Shown here: in pieces, positions 15,543-24,029 of the stretch | How positions within the stretch are numbered: position 1 is the stretch's first letter | Layout of the letters: each line of letters begins with the position of its first letter | Origin: an uncultured Phascolarctobacterium sp. | Lineage (GTDB): Bacteria > Bacillota > Negativicutes > Acidaminococcales > Acidaminococcaceae | Reading direction: 5' to 3' | NCBI RefSeq assembly: GCF_937920985.1 | Contig: NZ_CALDXR010000010.1 | Location: forward strand, 1 to 30,163 | DNA length: 30,163 nt | Position numbers and translations under genes: made by a program | The notes under the pieces: generated by a model | What the model was told of the DNA's origin: nothing | The model's database searches: none | Seen by the model: the letters and a program-made list of their open reading frames with translations, nothing else

Positions 15543-16913
15543 TTATTTGAAGAAGATGGCGTAATAGCCGTTGAAGAAGATGTACAGGACAATCAGCGGC
15601 AGAATGTAGGTTGCATAGAAGCGCATCCATTTCGGGAAGCCTATGCCTTTGCCGGTATCAACCTCTTCAATGAATTTGTTCCAGCCCCAGCCGTAGCGGG
15701 TAGTGCAGAAGGCTAGGAAGATGAGGCTGCCCAGAGGCAGGATATTGTTGCTGACGAGGAAGTCTTCCAGATCCAGCACGCAGGTGCCTTTGCCCAGAGG
15801 CTCAAAGCCACTCCAGATATTGAAGCCGAAAACGCAGGGCAGGGACAGCAGAATCATGCCGATAACAGCAAAGGGGATGAGGCGACGGCGGTCACCGCCG
15901 GTCAGCTCGCAGATGCTGGAGATAATCATTTCGAATACGGCAATAACAGTGGACATTGCCGCAAAGAGCATGAAGAGGAAGAAAAGGGTGCCCCAGATAC
16001 GTCCGCCGTTCATAGCGTTGAATACGTTGGGCAGGGTGATGAAGAGCAGGTTCGGGCCTGCATCCGGCTGGATACCGAAGCTGAAGCATGCCGGGAAAAT
16101 AATCAGACCGGCAACGATTGCTACGAAGGTATCGAGGAACATAATCCACAGCGCTTCGTTGGTGAGCTTCTGCTCCTTGCCGATGTAGCTGCCGAAGATG
16201 GACAGAGAGCCCATGCCGATGCTCAGTGTGAAGAAGGCCTGGCCCATAGCGGCGAAGATTACCTCGCGTACACCGTGCTCGGCAATTTTGTCGAAGTCCG
16301 GGTAGAGGTAATACTTGAGGCCGGCTTCACTGCCCGGAAGCAGCATGGAGTTGGCTGCAAGCACAACCATCAGCACGATGAGGAAGGCCATCATAACCTT
16401 GGTGATGCGTTCAACGCCGTTGCGAACGCCCAGGTAGCAGACGCTGAAGCAGAGCATGATGATGATAGCCATATTGCCGGCCATAGTTGCCGGGTCCTGC
16501 AGCAAAGCACCGAAAACGCCTTTGATGCCCTGAGCGTCCAGACCGGAAAGGTCACCGACAGCCATTTTATAAAGGAAATAAAGCATCCAGCCGCTGACGG
16601 TGGTGTAGAACATCATGAGGATGATGTTGCCGGCAATAGTTACATATTTGAACAGATGCCATTTAGTTCCCTTCGGCTCCAGTGTGTCGAAGGATTTTGC
16701 CGGACTGCGTCTGCTGGCGCGGCCGACAGCGAATTCTGCTACCATGATGGGCAGGCCCAACAGCAGCAGGAAGCACAGGTAGATGAGCACAAAGGATGCG
16801 CCGCCATATTGACCTGTGACGAAAGGAAAGCGCCAGACGTTGCCTAAACCAATGGCACAGCCGGCAGAAATCAGGATAAATCCCAAGCGTGAAGAGAAGC
16901 TCTCACGTTCCAT
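15543..16913 (-). CDS. Sodium-dependent transporter of the NSS (SNF) family
   Basis: A membrane protein of 456 residues that should move amino acids or related amines with sodium. The first helix carries the family hallmark GCAIGLGNVWRFPFVTGQYGG (shown in part: GLGNVWRFP at about 22-30), and about eleven hydrophobic segments follow, the usual number in bacterial MhsT/TnaT-like members. The substrate cannot be read from sequence; tryptophan, branched-chain or aromatic amino acids are typical. GGGAG lies about 13 bases before the ATG, rather far, so initiation may be weak or the start slightly different. Own promoter at 16954-16982; monocistronic and convergent with the ATPase gene. Confidence 0.92.
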   Translation of the reverse strand: MERESFSSRLGFILISAGCAIGLGNVWRFPFVTGQYGGASFVLIYLCFLLLLGLPIMVAEFAVGRASRRSPAKSFDTLEPKGTKWHLFKYVTIAGNIILMMFYTTVSGWMLYFLYKMAVGDLSGLDAQGIKGVFGALLQDPATMAGNMAIIIMLCFSVCYLGVRNGVERITKVMMAFLIVLMVVLAANSMLLPGSEAGLKYYLYPDFDKIAEHGVREVIFAAMGQAFFTLSIGMGSLSIFGSYIGKEQKLTNEALWIMFLDTFVAIVAGLIIFPACFSFGIQPDAGPNLLFITLPNVFNAMNGGRIWGTLFFLFMLFAAMSTVIAVFEMIISSICELTGGDRRRLIPFAVIGMILLSLPCVFGFNIWSGFEPLGKGTCVLDLEDFLVSNNILPLGSLIFLAFCTTRYGWGWNKFIEEVDTGKGIGFPKWMRFYATYILPLIVLYIFFNGYYAIFFK

Positions 16914-16953
16914 AATACATATCGTCTCCCTTACTAATACAATAATAGTATAT

Positions 16954-16982
16954 AGTATAAGCTATTATCCTGTTTTTAGCAA
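16954..16982 (-). promoter_or_regulatory. Promoter of the NSS transporter
   Basis: Minus strand TTGCTA (16982-16977), 17-bp spacer, TATACT (16959-16954), about 40 bp before the ATG. Confidence 0.7.
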
Positions 16983-17055
16983 GCTAAAGAGAAATAAATG
17001 CTCTCGCAGGCTGCGGTAACGGCGAATTTGATATAGGCCAGGCAGGAATATTAAA

Positions 17056-17110
17056 TATAACAAATCGTTATAACATTTAACTTGACTATGGGCAGAGCCT
17101 ATTTTATAAT
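17056..17110 (+). promoter_or_regulatory. Promoter with upstream inverted repeat for the 31-aa peptide unit
   Basis: TTGACT (17082-17087), 17-bp spacer, TATAAT (17105-17110). Ten bases upstream of the -35 box is TATAAC-AAATC-GTTATA (17056-17072), a possible operator. The predicted start near 17117 is followed by an ACACACA/TGTGTGT hairpin just before the ribosome site. Confidence 0.75.
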
Positions 17111-17155
17111 AGCCTCACACACAGAGATGGGTTTTGTGTGTAGAGGAGAATTAAA

Positions 17156-17251
17156 ATGGAGAAAAAATATCTAATTATTTTGAGTACTGTCATTTTATCT
17201 TTATGCGGTGCTGCCAGCCTGGTTTACTATGATGCTCTTTTGAGAGCCTAG
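17156..17251 (+). CDS. Small hydrophobic peptide, 31 residues
   Basis: The ATG lies eight bases after GAGGAG. The peptide begins MEKKYLIILSTVILSLC and ends in a short polar tail before TAG; residues 5-25 or so would make one membrane helix with the positive N-terminus inside. I do not recognise a family. Support comes from the complete unit: strong promoter, ribosome site, short frame, and a terminator at 17361-17392. Possible readings are a small membrane regulator or subunit, a toxin-like peptide, or a leader peptide for the structured RNA that follows. No antitoxin or partner gene is evident on the plus strand beside it. Confidence 0.6.
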   Translation: MEKKYLIILSTVILSLCGAASLVYYDALLRA

Positions 17252-17275
17252 TTAAATTTAAGCGGCGGCAACTTA

Positions 17276-17345
17276 CATCCGGCAATCGCAGATGCAGGAC
17301 ATTATCAGAAATATAAAATGTCTGCAGGATTACCCCACCCGGATG
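17276..17345 (+). ncRNA. Structured RNA segment downstream of the small peptide
   Basis: Nested pairings form a long arm: CATCCGG (17276-17282) with CCGGATG (17339-17345), AATC with GATT, and TGCAGGACATT (17293-17303) with AATGTCTGCA (17317-17326, one bulge) around a 13-nt loop. With the following terminator it makes a structured 3' end of a transcript about 280 nt long. It could be a 3' UTR or a small RNA; no known class is recognised. Confidence 0.55.
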
Positions 17346-17360
17346 CCAATAATAATTACA

Positions 17361-17392
17361 AGGCGTAAGCAACGGAGCTTACGTCTTTTTTT
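17361..17392 (+). terminator. Intrinsic terminator of the small peptide/RNA unit
   Basis: AGGCGTAAGC (17361-17370) and GCTTACGTCT (17377-17386) form a 10-bp stem with one G-U pair, followed by seven T residues. Confidence 0.92.
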
Positions 17393-17580
17393 CTGCCCGC
17401 AAACGCTTGCTGGTGTGTTGCATATAATTATAGAAAGGAATTTTCTTAGCATGGCGTTTGGCAACATGATATAATATAATTAATATAGACTGTCTGTTAT
17501 TAGCTTGGTGAACGTAAATATAGTATAGGTTAAAAGAATACGCATTGATACTCTGGTTTAAACGAAGGAGGGATGAAGCA

Positions 17581-19230
17581 ATGCTGTTAGGTATTGATGT
17601 AGGCGGAACCTTTACGGATGCCGTAGTGCTGCGGCAGGGCGAGGTGGTGGCGCAGGCCAAACGCGCGACGACGCATGACGATGTGCTGCAGTGCGTGCTG
17701 GCGGCGCTGGATGCGGTGCTGCAGCCGGGGATGGCGCAGGAGCTGGAGCGTGTGGTAATATCCAGCACTATCGTGACCAACGCTTTGACCGAGGGCAGCT
17801 TGCCGCCGGTGTTTTTGGCAATTATCGCCGGACCGGGCATGAACGTCAAGGGACATCTGCCGGTAACACCGTATTATCTGTCGGGTTATGTTGACCATCG
17901 TGGCAAGATTACGGCCAATATCGATTGGAGCAGGCATCAGGAGCTGCTGCGGCGCAAGGGCAGCGGCGTGTGCGCGGTGAGCGGCAAGTTTTCCGTGCGT
18001 AACCCGCAGCTGGAATATCAGGCGGAGCATGAGCTGAAAAAATGCGGCTACAGCAAGGTGTTTTTGGGCAGCGAGCTGAGCGGTGAGCTGAACTTTGTGC
18101 GCCGCAGCAATTCTGCGTATTTTTCCGCGCAGGTTTATGAGCTTTTCACCCGTTTCTGCAGGCGCGTGGAACGTGCTTTGGCAGAGCGCGACATCAGCGC
18201 TCCGGTGCATATTCTGAAGGCGGACGGCGGTACGCTGCCGCTAGAGGCAGCCTTGCAGCAGCCGGTGGAGGCTGTGTTTACCGGTCCTGCGGCTTCCGTA
18301 CTGGGCATAGAGGCGCTGTGTGCTCCCGAGGTTAACAGCATTTCGCTGGATGTGGGCGGCACTACTACCGACATTGCCTTCTGGGAGAACGGCCTGCCGC
18401 TGATGGCCAGCAAGGGTGCGACGGTTGCCGGTTATCCTACGGCGGTGCGCGCCTTTCATATGCGCAGCATCGGCATCGGCGGCGACAGCAGGCTGCATAA
18501 GACGGAAAACGGTTATGTTGTCGGTCCTGAGCGCGAAGGTCCCGCTGCCGCTGTCGGCGGCAGCATAGCGACGCTGAGCGATGCGCTGATTACCGCAGGT
18601 TATGTGCATTTCGGTGATGAAGAGCGGGCGCAGGCGGCGATTGCCGCTTTGGGCGGCGAGCCGCAGGCGGAAGCACGCAGGATTGTGGCTGCCGCTGTTG
18701 AGCAGATTAAAACGACGATTCGGGAAATGCTGGACGAATGGGCCAAGCAGCCCGTATATACGGTTAACGATGTTATCAAGGGCACGGAATTCATCCCGCA
18801 GCAGCTGATTGGCGTCGGCGGCGGCGCACCGGGCTTAATCAGGGCGTTGGGCGAGGCTATGGCGCTGCCGGTGGATATTCCTGCCGGAGCGATGGTGGCG
18901 AATGCTATCGGTGCATCTGTAGCAAGGCCGACGCTGAGCGCAGGACTCAGAGCGGACACTACCGATGGCTATTATATTATTCCTGAGGGCGGAAAACGCG
19001 AAAGCCTGCCGCGACGCTTTAATAAGCAGGCGGCAGAGGAGCTGCTCGCAAGCTGGCTGCGGGAGCAGACGGCGCAGTGGCAGCTGCCCGACCAGGAAAC
19101 GGAGCTTATCAGCTACGAGCATTTTCATACAGTACACGGCTATTACGAAACCGGCGATATTTACAGCCTGCGTATGCAGCTGAAGCCGGGAATTCTCTAT
19201 AAGGTTAGCGGCAGGGAGGTGAGCTTCTGA
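17581..19230 (+). CDS. Hydantoinase/oxoprolinase family protein
   Basis: A 549-residue protein of the HyuA family, whose members hydrolyse cyclic amides such as hydantoins or 5-oxoproline with ATP. Two actin-fold phosphate loops are clear: GIDVGGTFTDAV (residues 4-15) and SLDVGGTTTDIAF (255-267), and GPAAS at 235-239. The C-terminal part keeps the glycine-rich GVGGGAPGL. It is shorter than two-domain N-methylhydantoinase A proteins and has no HyuB partner next to it. ATG 17581 is chosen with GGAGGG eight bases upstream; the open frame from 17545 lacks a site. Its stop overlaps the next start (TGATG), so it is coupled to a deacetylase-like gene. The true substrate is unknown. Confidence 0.88.
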   Translation: MLLGIDVGGTFTDAVVLRQGEVVAQAKRATTHDDVLQCVLAALDAVLQPGMAQELERVVISSTIVTNALTEGSLPPVFLAIIAGPGMNVKGHLPVTPYYLSGYVDHRGKITANIDWSRHQELLRRKGSGVCAVSGKFSVRNPQLEYQAEHELKKCGYSKVFLGSELSGELNFVRRSNSAYFSAQVYELFTRFCRRVERALAERDISAPVHILKADGGTLPLEAALQQPVEAVFTGPAASVLGIEALCAPEVNSISLDVGGTTTDIAFWENGLPLMASKGATVAGYPTAVRAFHMRSIGIGGDSRLHKTENGYVVGPEREGPAAAVGGSIATLSDALITAGYVHFGDEERAQAAIAALGGEPQAEARRIVAAAVEQIKTTIREMLDEWAKQPVYTVNDVIKGTEFIPQQLIGVGGGAPGLIRALGEAMALPVDIPAGAMVANAIGASVARPTLSAGLRADTTDGYYIIPEGGKRESLPRRFNKQAAEELLASWLREQTAQWQLPDQETELISYEHFHTVHGYYETGDIYSLRMQLKPGILYKVSGREVSF

Positions 19231-20555
19231 TGGCAAAGAATACCTTGGGATTAGTATTTTTCCCTGCGTTTGACTGGATGATCAGCCCCGGTCACCCCGA
19301 ACGGCAGGAGCGCTTATTATATACGCGCGACCAGCTGGAGGAGGAAGGCCTCTTCGACTGCGAGGAGATTAAGGAATATCGTCCGCGTCTTGCTGAATTC
19401 GAGGATTTGCAGCGCGCGCATGTAGGTGTGCCGTCGATTGCGCGCCTGATTACGCCGGCGCATCTGACCTCTGCGGGAGGCTGTCTGGCGGCTGCCGACG
19501 CCGTAATGCAGCGGGAGGTGCAGCGTGCCTTTGCTCTCGTGCGTCCGCCGGGACACCACGCTATGCGTGTGGTACACGGAATCCGTGGTTTTTGTACTAT
19601 TAATATTGAAGCAATAATGGTAGAATATTTACGTAGCAGGTATAATATCCGTAGGATTGCTGTTGTGGATACCGACGTGCATCACGGCGACGGTTCGCAG
19701 GATGTGTTCTATCATGATCCCGATACGCTGTATATCTCCTTCCATCAGGACGGGCGCACCTTGTATCCGGGCACAGGCTTTCCTAATGAAGCAGGCAGTC
19801 CTGCGGCCTGGGGCACGAACATCAATCTGCCCTTGCTGCCGGGAACAGGCGACGAAGGACTGCACCGTCTGTATGACGGCTTAATCACGCATATTCTGGA
19901 GGACTTTCAGCCGGAGCTGATTATCAACAGCGCCGGACAGGATAACCATTTCAGCGACCCGCTGGCTTCCATGCAGGTGACGGCGCAGGGCTATGCGCGT
20001 CTGGCGGATAAGCTGCAGGCGGATATTGCGGTGCTGGAGGGCGGTTATTCGATTGAAAGCGCCCTGCCTTATGTCAACACCGGTATTATTCTGGCGATGG
20101 CAGGCATGGATTACAGCAAGGTGGTGGAGCCTGATCTGCGCGGACTGCGCCCGCAGGATGAGCGCTGCAACAAGCGCGTAGACCAGCTTATTGCCGAGGT
20201 CGGCGATTTGTACTTCAAGCGTGAGAGCACGAGCAAGGAATTGCTGGCGAAATGCGGTAATATCTGGCAGCGCAGCAAGCATATCTACTACGATGAGGAG
20301 GGAATCCGCGAGGAGCAGGTGGAAAGCGTGCATTATTGCGAACGCAAGGCCTGCCGCGGTTATTTTATCCTGCAGACGGCGGCCGAAGGGACGCGCTTTG
20401 GCGACCAGAGTGCTTTCATTACCTGCCTGACGCGCGAAATCTGTCCGCATTGCCGACAAAAGGCCTACGATGCAGCGCTGGCAGAAAAGAAGCGCGGCCG
20501 CTGGCAGTATGTGCTGGTGCAGGATATTGCCACAGGCACAGTAGAAAATCTATAA
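19230..20555 (+). CDS. Histone deacetylase family protein with C-terminal cysteine-rich extension
   Basis: 441 residues. The first 300 or so form a class II-like deacetylase domain: RPPGHHAM with His109/His110, DTDVHHGDG with zinc ligands Asp149 and His151, SAGQDNHFSDPL with Asp238, and LEGGYS with Tyr273. All catalytic residues are present. Bacterial members deacetylate acetylpolyamines, acetoin-pathway proteins or small amides. The last 110 residues are extra and carry CERKAC (370-375) and CPHC (405-408), which could bind zinc. Coupling to the hydantoinase-like gene (one-base overlap) suggests that both act on the same amide compound or that one product feeds the other; this is inference. 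A substrate-binding role for the tail is equally unproven. Confidence 0.9.
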   Translation: MAKNTLGLVFFPAFDWMISPGHPERQERLLYTRDQLEEEGLFDCEEIKEYRPRLAEFEDLQRAHVGVPSIARLITPAHLTSAGGCLAAADAVMQREVQRAFALVRPPGHHAMRVVHGIRGFCTINIEAIMVEYLRSRYNIRRIAVVDTDVHHGDGSQDVFYHDPDTLYISFHQDGRTLYPGTGFPNEAGSPAAWGTNINLPLLPGTGDEGLHRLYDGLITHILEDFQPELIINSAGQDNHFSDPLASMQVTAQGYARLADKLQADIAVLEGGYSIESALPYVNTGIILAMAGMDYSKVVEPDLRGLRPQDERCNKRVDQLIAEVGDLYFKRESTSKELLAKCGNIWQRSKHIYYDEEGIREEQVESVHYCERKACRGYFILQTAAEGTRFGDQSAFITCLTREICPHCRQKAYDAALAEKKRGRWQYVLVQDIATGTVENL

Positions 20556-20565
20556 ATAATAAGCA

Positions 20566-20597
20566 TTAGGACGCTGCCGAATAAATATGCGTCCTAA
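20566..20597 (+). other. Hairpin between the deacetylase and rdgB genes
   Basis: TTAGGACGC (20566-20574) pairs perfectly with GCGTCCTAA (20589-20597) over a 14-nt loop. No T-run follows, so it is more likely a processing or stability element than a terminator. Confidence 0.5.
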
Positions 20598-20618
20598 GCT
20601 AAGAATCGAGGTTAAATA

Positions 20619-21212
20619 ATGATTAATGAATTGGTTGTAGCTACCCATAATCAGGGCAAGGTGGAAGAGTTTAAGTCTTTAATGAAGGATTTGCCGATTG
20701 AAATCAAATATCTGGCAGATTTTGATGCAGTAGAAGCACCGGCGGAAACAGGCCGCACCTTTGCTGCCAATGCCCGCCAAAAGGCTACCTATTATGCAAA
20801 GAAGCTGGGCAAGCCCTGCATCGCCGATGATTCCGGCCTGGAGGTTCAGGCACTGGACGGTGCTCCCGGTGTGCGCAGTGCGCGCTATGCCGGCGAAAAG
20901 GCCAGCGACGAGGACAACAACAACCTGCTGCTGCACAACATGAAGTTTCAGGTTAAGCGTACCTGCCGCTTCCGCTGTGCGCTGTGCGTAGCACAGCCCG
21001 ATGGCAAGGTGCTCAATGAGGTAGACGGCATCTGCGACGGTATGCTGCTGCATGAGCCTCTGGGTGAAAACGGCTTCGGCTACGATCCGCTGTTCTGGTC
21101 TACCGAGCTGCACAAGGGTATGGCAGAGGCTACTATGCAGGAGAAAAACAAAATCAGTCATCGCGGTAAGGCAATCCGTAAGCTGGTTGCTATCTGGAGC
21201 AAAAAGAAATGA
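20619..21212 (+). CDS. rdgB: XTP/dITP diphosphatase (non-canonical purine NTP pyrophosphatase)
   Basis: Hydrolyses ITP, dITP and XTP to the monophosphates, keeping deaminated purines out of nucleic acids. 197 residues of the HAM1 family. Seen: ATHNQGKVEEF (nucleotide-binding start, residues 8-18), ADDSGLEVQALDGAPGVRSARYAG (conserved central block, cited here as ADDSGLEV and GVRSARYAG), GFGYDPLF and the C-terminal SHRGKA. GAGGTT precedes the ATG. It overlaps the next gene by four bases (ATGA). In many Firmicutes rdgB and a yfcE-like gene are adjacent, as here. Confidence 0.96.
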   Translation: MINELVVATHNQGKVEEFKSLMKDLPIEIKYLADFDAVEAPAETGRTFAANARQKATYYAKKLGKPCIADDSGLEVQALDGAPGVRSARYAGEKASDEDNNNLLLHNMKFQVKRTCRFRCALCVAQPDGKVLNEVDGICDGMLLHEPLGENGFGYDPLFWSTELHKGMAEATMQEKNKISHRGKAIRKLVAIWSKKK

Positions 21213-21688
21213 GAATAGGCATTACGGGTGATACGCACGGCAGTGCGCAGGCGATTCGCCGCATTCTGCAGCAGACACCGCCTATCGAGCTGTGGCTGCA
21301 TACAGGCGATTATGCGGCTGACGCCAACCGTCTGCATGATGCGACAGGCATCAAAACTGTGCGTGTGCGAGGTAACTGCGATTTACTGGATGACGGCAGT
21401 AAATTTGACGAGTACCTGGAAATAGAAGGCTACAAAATCTGGCTGACGCACGGACACAGATATATAGAAAGAAATGTGCAGGCTGATTTGGGTTATTGGG
21501 CCAAGCAGCTGGGGCAGGATATCGTGGTGTTCGGGCATACGCATGTGCCGATGGCCGAATATTATGCGGAAACGCTGCTGGTGAATCCAGGCAGTCCGTC
21601 CCGCCCACGCGGCGGCTCGGAGCCTTGCTTTGCAGTGCTTACGCTGCAGGCGGGACAGACACCGCAGGTGGAATTCTTCAAGGTCTGA
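21209..21688 (+). CDS. YfcE/MJ0936 family metallophosphoesterase
   Basis: A 159-residue calcineurin-like phosphodiesterase. The metal site is complete: GDTHG (7-11), a second Asp in HTGDYA, RGNCD, then LTHGHRY and FGHTHVPM. Family members hydrolyse phosphodiesters such as bis-pNPP in vitro; the natural substrate is not established. Translation is coupled to rdgB through the ATGA overlap. A weak hairpin at 21706-21724 may end the unit. Confidence 0.93.
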   Translation: MRIGITGDTHGSAQAIRRILQQTPPIELWLHTGDYAADANRLHDATGIKTVRVRGNCDLLDDGSKFDEYLEIEGYKIWLTHGHRYIERNVQADLGYWAKQLGQDIVVFGHTHVPMAEYYAETLLVNPGSPSRPRGGSEPCFAVLTLQAGQTPQVEFFKV

Positions 21689-21705
21689 TTCTTTGGTTAA
21701 GAAAA

Positions 21706-21730
21706 TTTTGCGCAGTAAGCAAAAATCTTT
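21706..21730 (+). terminator. Weak terminator-like hairpin after the phosphoesterase gene
   Basis: TTTTGC (21706-21711) with GCAAAA (21719-21724), then ATCTTTT. The stem is short, so termination may be partial. Confidence 0.35.
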
Positions 21731-21771
21731 TGACAATTCCTTAAAATGATGTAGATTACACAGAAAACATC

Positions 21772-21800
21772 TTGCAAAACAGGGTAGTTTAATATACAAT
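21772..21800 (+). promoter_or_regulatory. Promoter of the malic enzyme-fumarase unit
   Basis: TTGCAA (21772-21777), 17-bp spacer, TACAAT (21795-21800). A second, poorer start could use TTGACA at 21730-21735. Confidence 0.75.
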
Positions 21801-21877
21801 AAGTGTATACTATTTATTGGACGGAGCTAATGATTTTTTAGACAGCTTACGTCGGGAACTTTTGGGAGGAAAAAAAG

Positions 21878-23110
21878 ATGACAATGACTCTGCGTGAAGA
21901 AGCTCTTAAATTACATATGGATAATAATGGCAAAATTGCTGTAGTAAGCAAGGTGCCTATTGCAACCCGTCATGATTTGGCTATTGCCTATACCCCGGGT
22001 GTAGCTGAACCTTGCAAGGATATCAAGGAGGACAAAAACCTCTCCTTTGAATATACCTGCCGCGGCAACATGGTTGCTATTATTACCGACGGTACCCGTG
22101 TACTTGGCTTGGGCGACATCGGTCCCGAAGCTGCTATGCCGGTAATGGAAGGCAAGGCTGCACTGTTCAAAACCTTCGGCGATGTTGACGCTGTGCCTGT
22201 TTGCCTCGATACCAAAGATCCGGACGAATTCATCCGCACCGTTAAGCTGCTGCAGCCTAACTATGCAGGCGTTAACCTGGAGGATATTTCCTCTCCCAAA
22301 TGCTATGAAATCGAAGATAAGCTGAAAGAAATCTGCGACATTCCTGTATTCCACGATGACCAGCATGGTACCGCTATTGCCTGCCTGTCTGCTGTACTGG
22401 GCGCACTGCGCTTTGTTAAAAAAGACATTGCTACCGCTAAATTCGTTGTCAACGGCTGCGGTGCTGCCGGCAGTGCTATCGGCCGTCTGCTGGTAAACAT
22501 GGGCGCACAAAATGTAATCATGGTTGACCGCTTCGGCGCTCTGTATGAAGGCATCGACGCTAAGCTGGACCGCATCCAAAGCTATCTGGCTACCGTAACC
22601 AATAAAGAGCATAAGCAGGGTACTCTTGCTGATGTTGCCAAGGGTGCGGACGTTATGATCGGTGCTTCCGCTCCGAACGTATTCACCAAAGAAATTATGC
22701 AGAGCATGGCTGACAAGGCTATTGTTTTTGCTCTGGCTAACCCTGTTCCGGAAACCAGCTATGATGCTGCTAAGGAAGCAGGCGTTGCAGTTGCCGGCAC
22801 CGGCCGCAGCGACAGACCGAACCAGGTTAACAACGTAACCGTATTCCCGGGCGTATTCCGCGGTGCTATTGATGTACGCGCACGCGCTATCACCGAGGAG
22901 ATGAAGGTTGCCGCTGTTTATGCTATTGCCGACCTGATTGATGAAAAAGACCTGCGTGAGGACTATGTAGTACCTGACGCTTTTGACCCGCGTGTTGCTC
23001 CGGCAGTTGCTGCCGCTGTTGCTAAGGTTGCTATTGAAAATGGCCTGGCACGCAAAATTGTAGATCCTGAGGTTGTAAGAGCCAATACTGCTAAACGCAT
23101 CGGCCGTTAA
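21878..23110 (+). CDS. NAD(P)-dependent malic enzyme (malate dehydrogenase, oxaloacetate-decarboxylating)
   Basis: Interconverts malate and pyruvate plus CO2. 410 residues, the short bacterial form without a phosphotransacetylase domain. Visible: AYTPGVAEPC (conserved substrate loop), HDDQHGTAIACLS with the catalytic and metal residues, and the dinucleotide motif GCGAAGSAIGRLL. Whether NAD or NADP is used cannot be safely read. GGGAGG lies eight bases before the ATG. It is followed after 58 bp by fumarase genes, so the unit joins pyruvate to malate and fumarate, useful for C4-dicarboxylate fermentation or for a reductive branch to succinate. Codon use is biased in the manner of highly expressed genes. 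Confidence 0.96.
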   Translation: MTMTLREEALKLHMDNNGKIAVVSKVPIATRHDLAIAYTPGVAEPCKDIKEDKNLSFEYTCRGNMVAIITDGTRVLGLGDIGPEAAMPVMEGKAALFKTFGDVDAVPVCLDTKDPDEFIRTVKLLQPNYAGVNLEDISSPKCYEIEDKLKEICDIPVFHDDQHGTAIACLSAVLGALRFVKKDIATAKFVVNGCGAAGSAIGRLLVNMGAQNVIMVDRFGALYEGIDAKLDRIQSYLATVTNKEHKQGTLADVAKGADVMIGASAPNVFTKEIMQSMADKAIVFALANPVPETSYDAAKEAGVAVAGTGRSDRPNQVNNVTVFPGVFRGAIDVRARAITEEMKVAAVYAIADLIDEKDLREDYVVPDAFDPRVAPAVAAAVAKVAIENGLARKIVDPEVVRANTAKRIGR

Positions 23111-23168
23111 GCCGCAGTATACAAATATTATTCTCACAATGACAATGTGAGCTTAGGAGGATGAAAAC

Positions 23169-24014
23169 ATGAGAGAAATAAAGGTTAGTGAAGTCACTGA
23201 TGTTATTGCCAAGCTGTGCATGGATTCCTGCTACTATCTCCCGCAGGAGATGATGGATAAAATCAGAAATGCCGCTGTTGAAGAAGAATCTCCTTTAGGC
23301 AGGGAAATCCTTGCTACCTTGATTGAGAACTTCGAGCTGGCTAAGAAAAAAGCTGTTCCTCTGTGTCAGGATACCGGTCTGACTGTAGTATTTCTGGAAA
23401 TCGGTCAGGAAGTGCATTTCGTTGACGGCGATTTGTATACTGCTATTCATGCAGGCGTAGCAAAGGGCTACACTGAAGGCTATCTGCGTAAATCCTCTGT
23501 AGGCGACCCGGTATTTGATCGTAAAAATTCCGGTGATAATACTCCGGCAATCATCCACACCAAGATTGTTCCCGGTGAAAAGGTTAAAATTATCGTTTGC
23601 CCGAAAGGCTGCGGCAGCGAAAACATGGGCGCTTTGAAAATGCTGAAGCCGGCAGATGGCGTTGAAGGCATCAAAAAATTTGTTGTTGATACCGTGCGTG
23701 CAGCAGGCCCGAACCCCTGTCCGCCGATTACCGTCGGTGTAGGCATCGGCGGCAACATGGAGCGCGCCGCTATTCTGGCTAAATACGCGCTGACCCGTAC
23801 CGTAGGCGAGCACAACAAGGATGAGCGCTATGCGGCACTGGAGGACGAGCTGCTGGAGCTGGTAAACAAAACCGGCGTAGGTCCTTCTGGCTTAGGCGGC
23901 AGCACTACCGCTCTGGCTGTAAATGTTGAATTTACCCATACCCATATCGGCGGTATGCCCTGCGCTGTAAACCTGAACTGCCACCAGGCACGCAAGGCTG
24001 AAGCAGAAATTTAA
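23169..24014 (+). CDS. Fumarate hydratase (class I) alpha subunit / TtdA family
   Basis: The N-terminal, iron-sulfur half of a two-subunit class I hydro-lyase; 281 residues. Cysteines expected to hold the 4Fe-4S cluster occur in PLCQDTG, CPKGCGSEN and, downstream, the CP of PNPCPPITVGVGIGG. The GPSGLGGSTTAL block is typical. Fumarase and L(+)-tartrate dehydratase share this family; malic enzyme next door favours fumarase. The oxygen-sensitive cluster suits an anaerobe. GGAGG lies seven or so bases before the ATG. The beta subunit starts 16 bp after its stop. Confidence 0.95.
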   Translation: MREIKVSEVTDVIAKLCMDSCYYLPQEMMDKIRNAAVEEESPLGREILATLIENFELAKKKAVPLCQDTGLTVVFLEIGQEVHFVDGDLYTAIHAGVAKGYTEGYLRKSSVGDPVFDRKNSGDNTPAIIHTKIVPGEKVKIIVCPKGCGSENMGALKMLKPADGVEGIKKFVVDTVRAAGPNPCPPITVGVGIGGNMERAAILAKYALTRTVGEHNKDERYAALEDELLELVNKTGVGPSGLGGSTTALAVNVEFTHTHIGGMPCAVNLNCHQARKAEAEI

Positions 24015-24029
24015 AGGAGGCGCCTGAAG

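Noticed and set aside
17292..17474. 60-codon plus-strand open frame
   Set aside because: It runs through the structured RNA and straight across a strong terminator, with no ribosome site.
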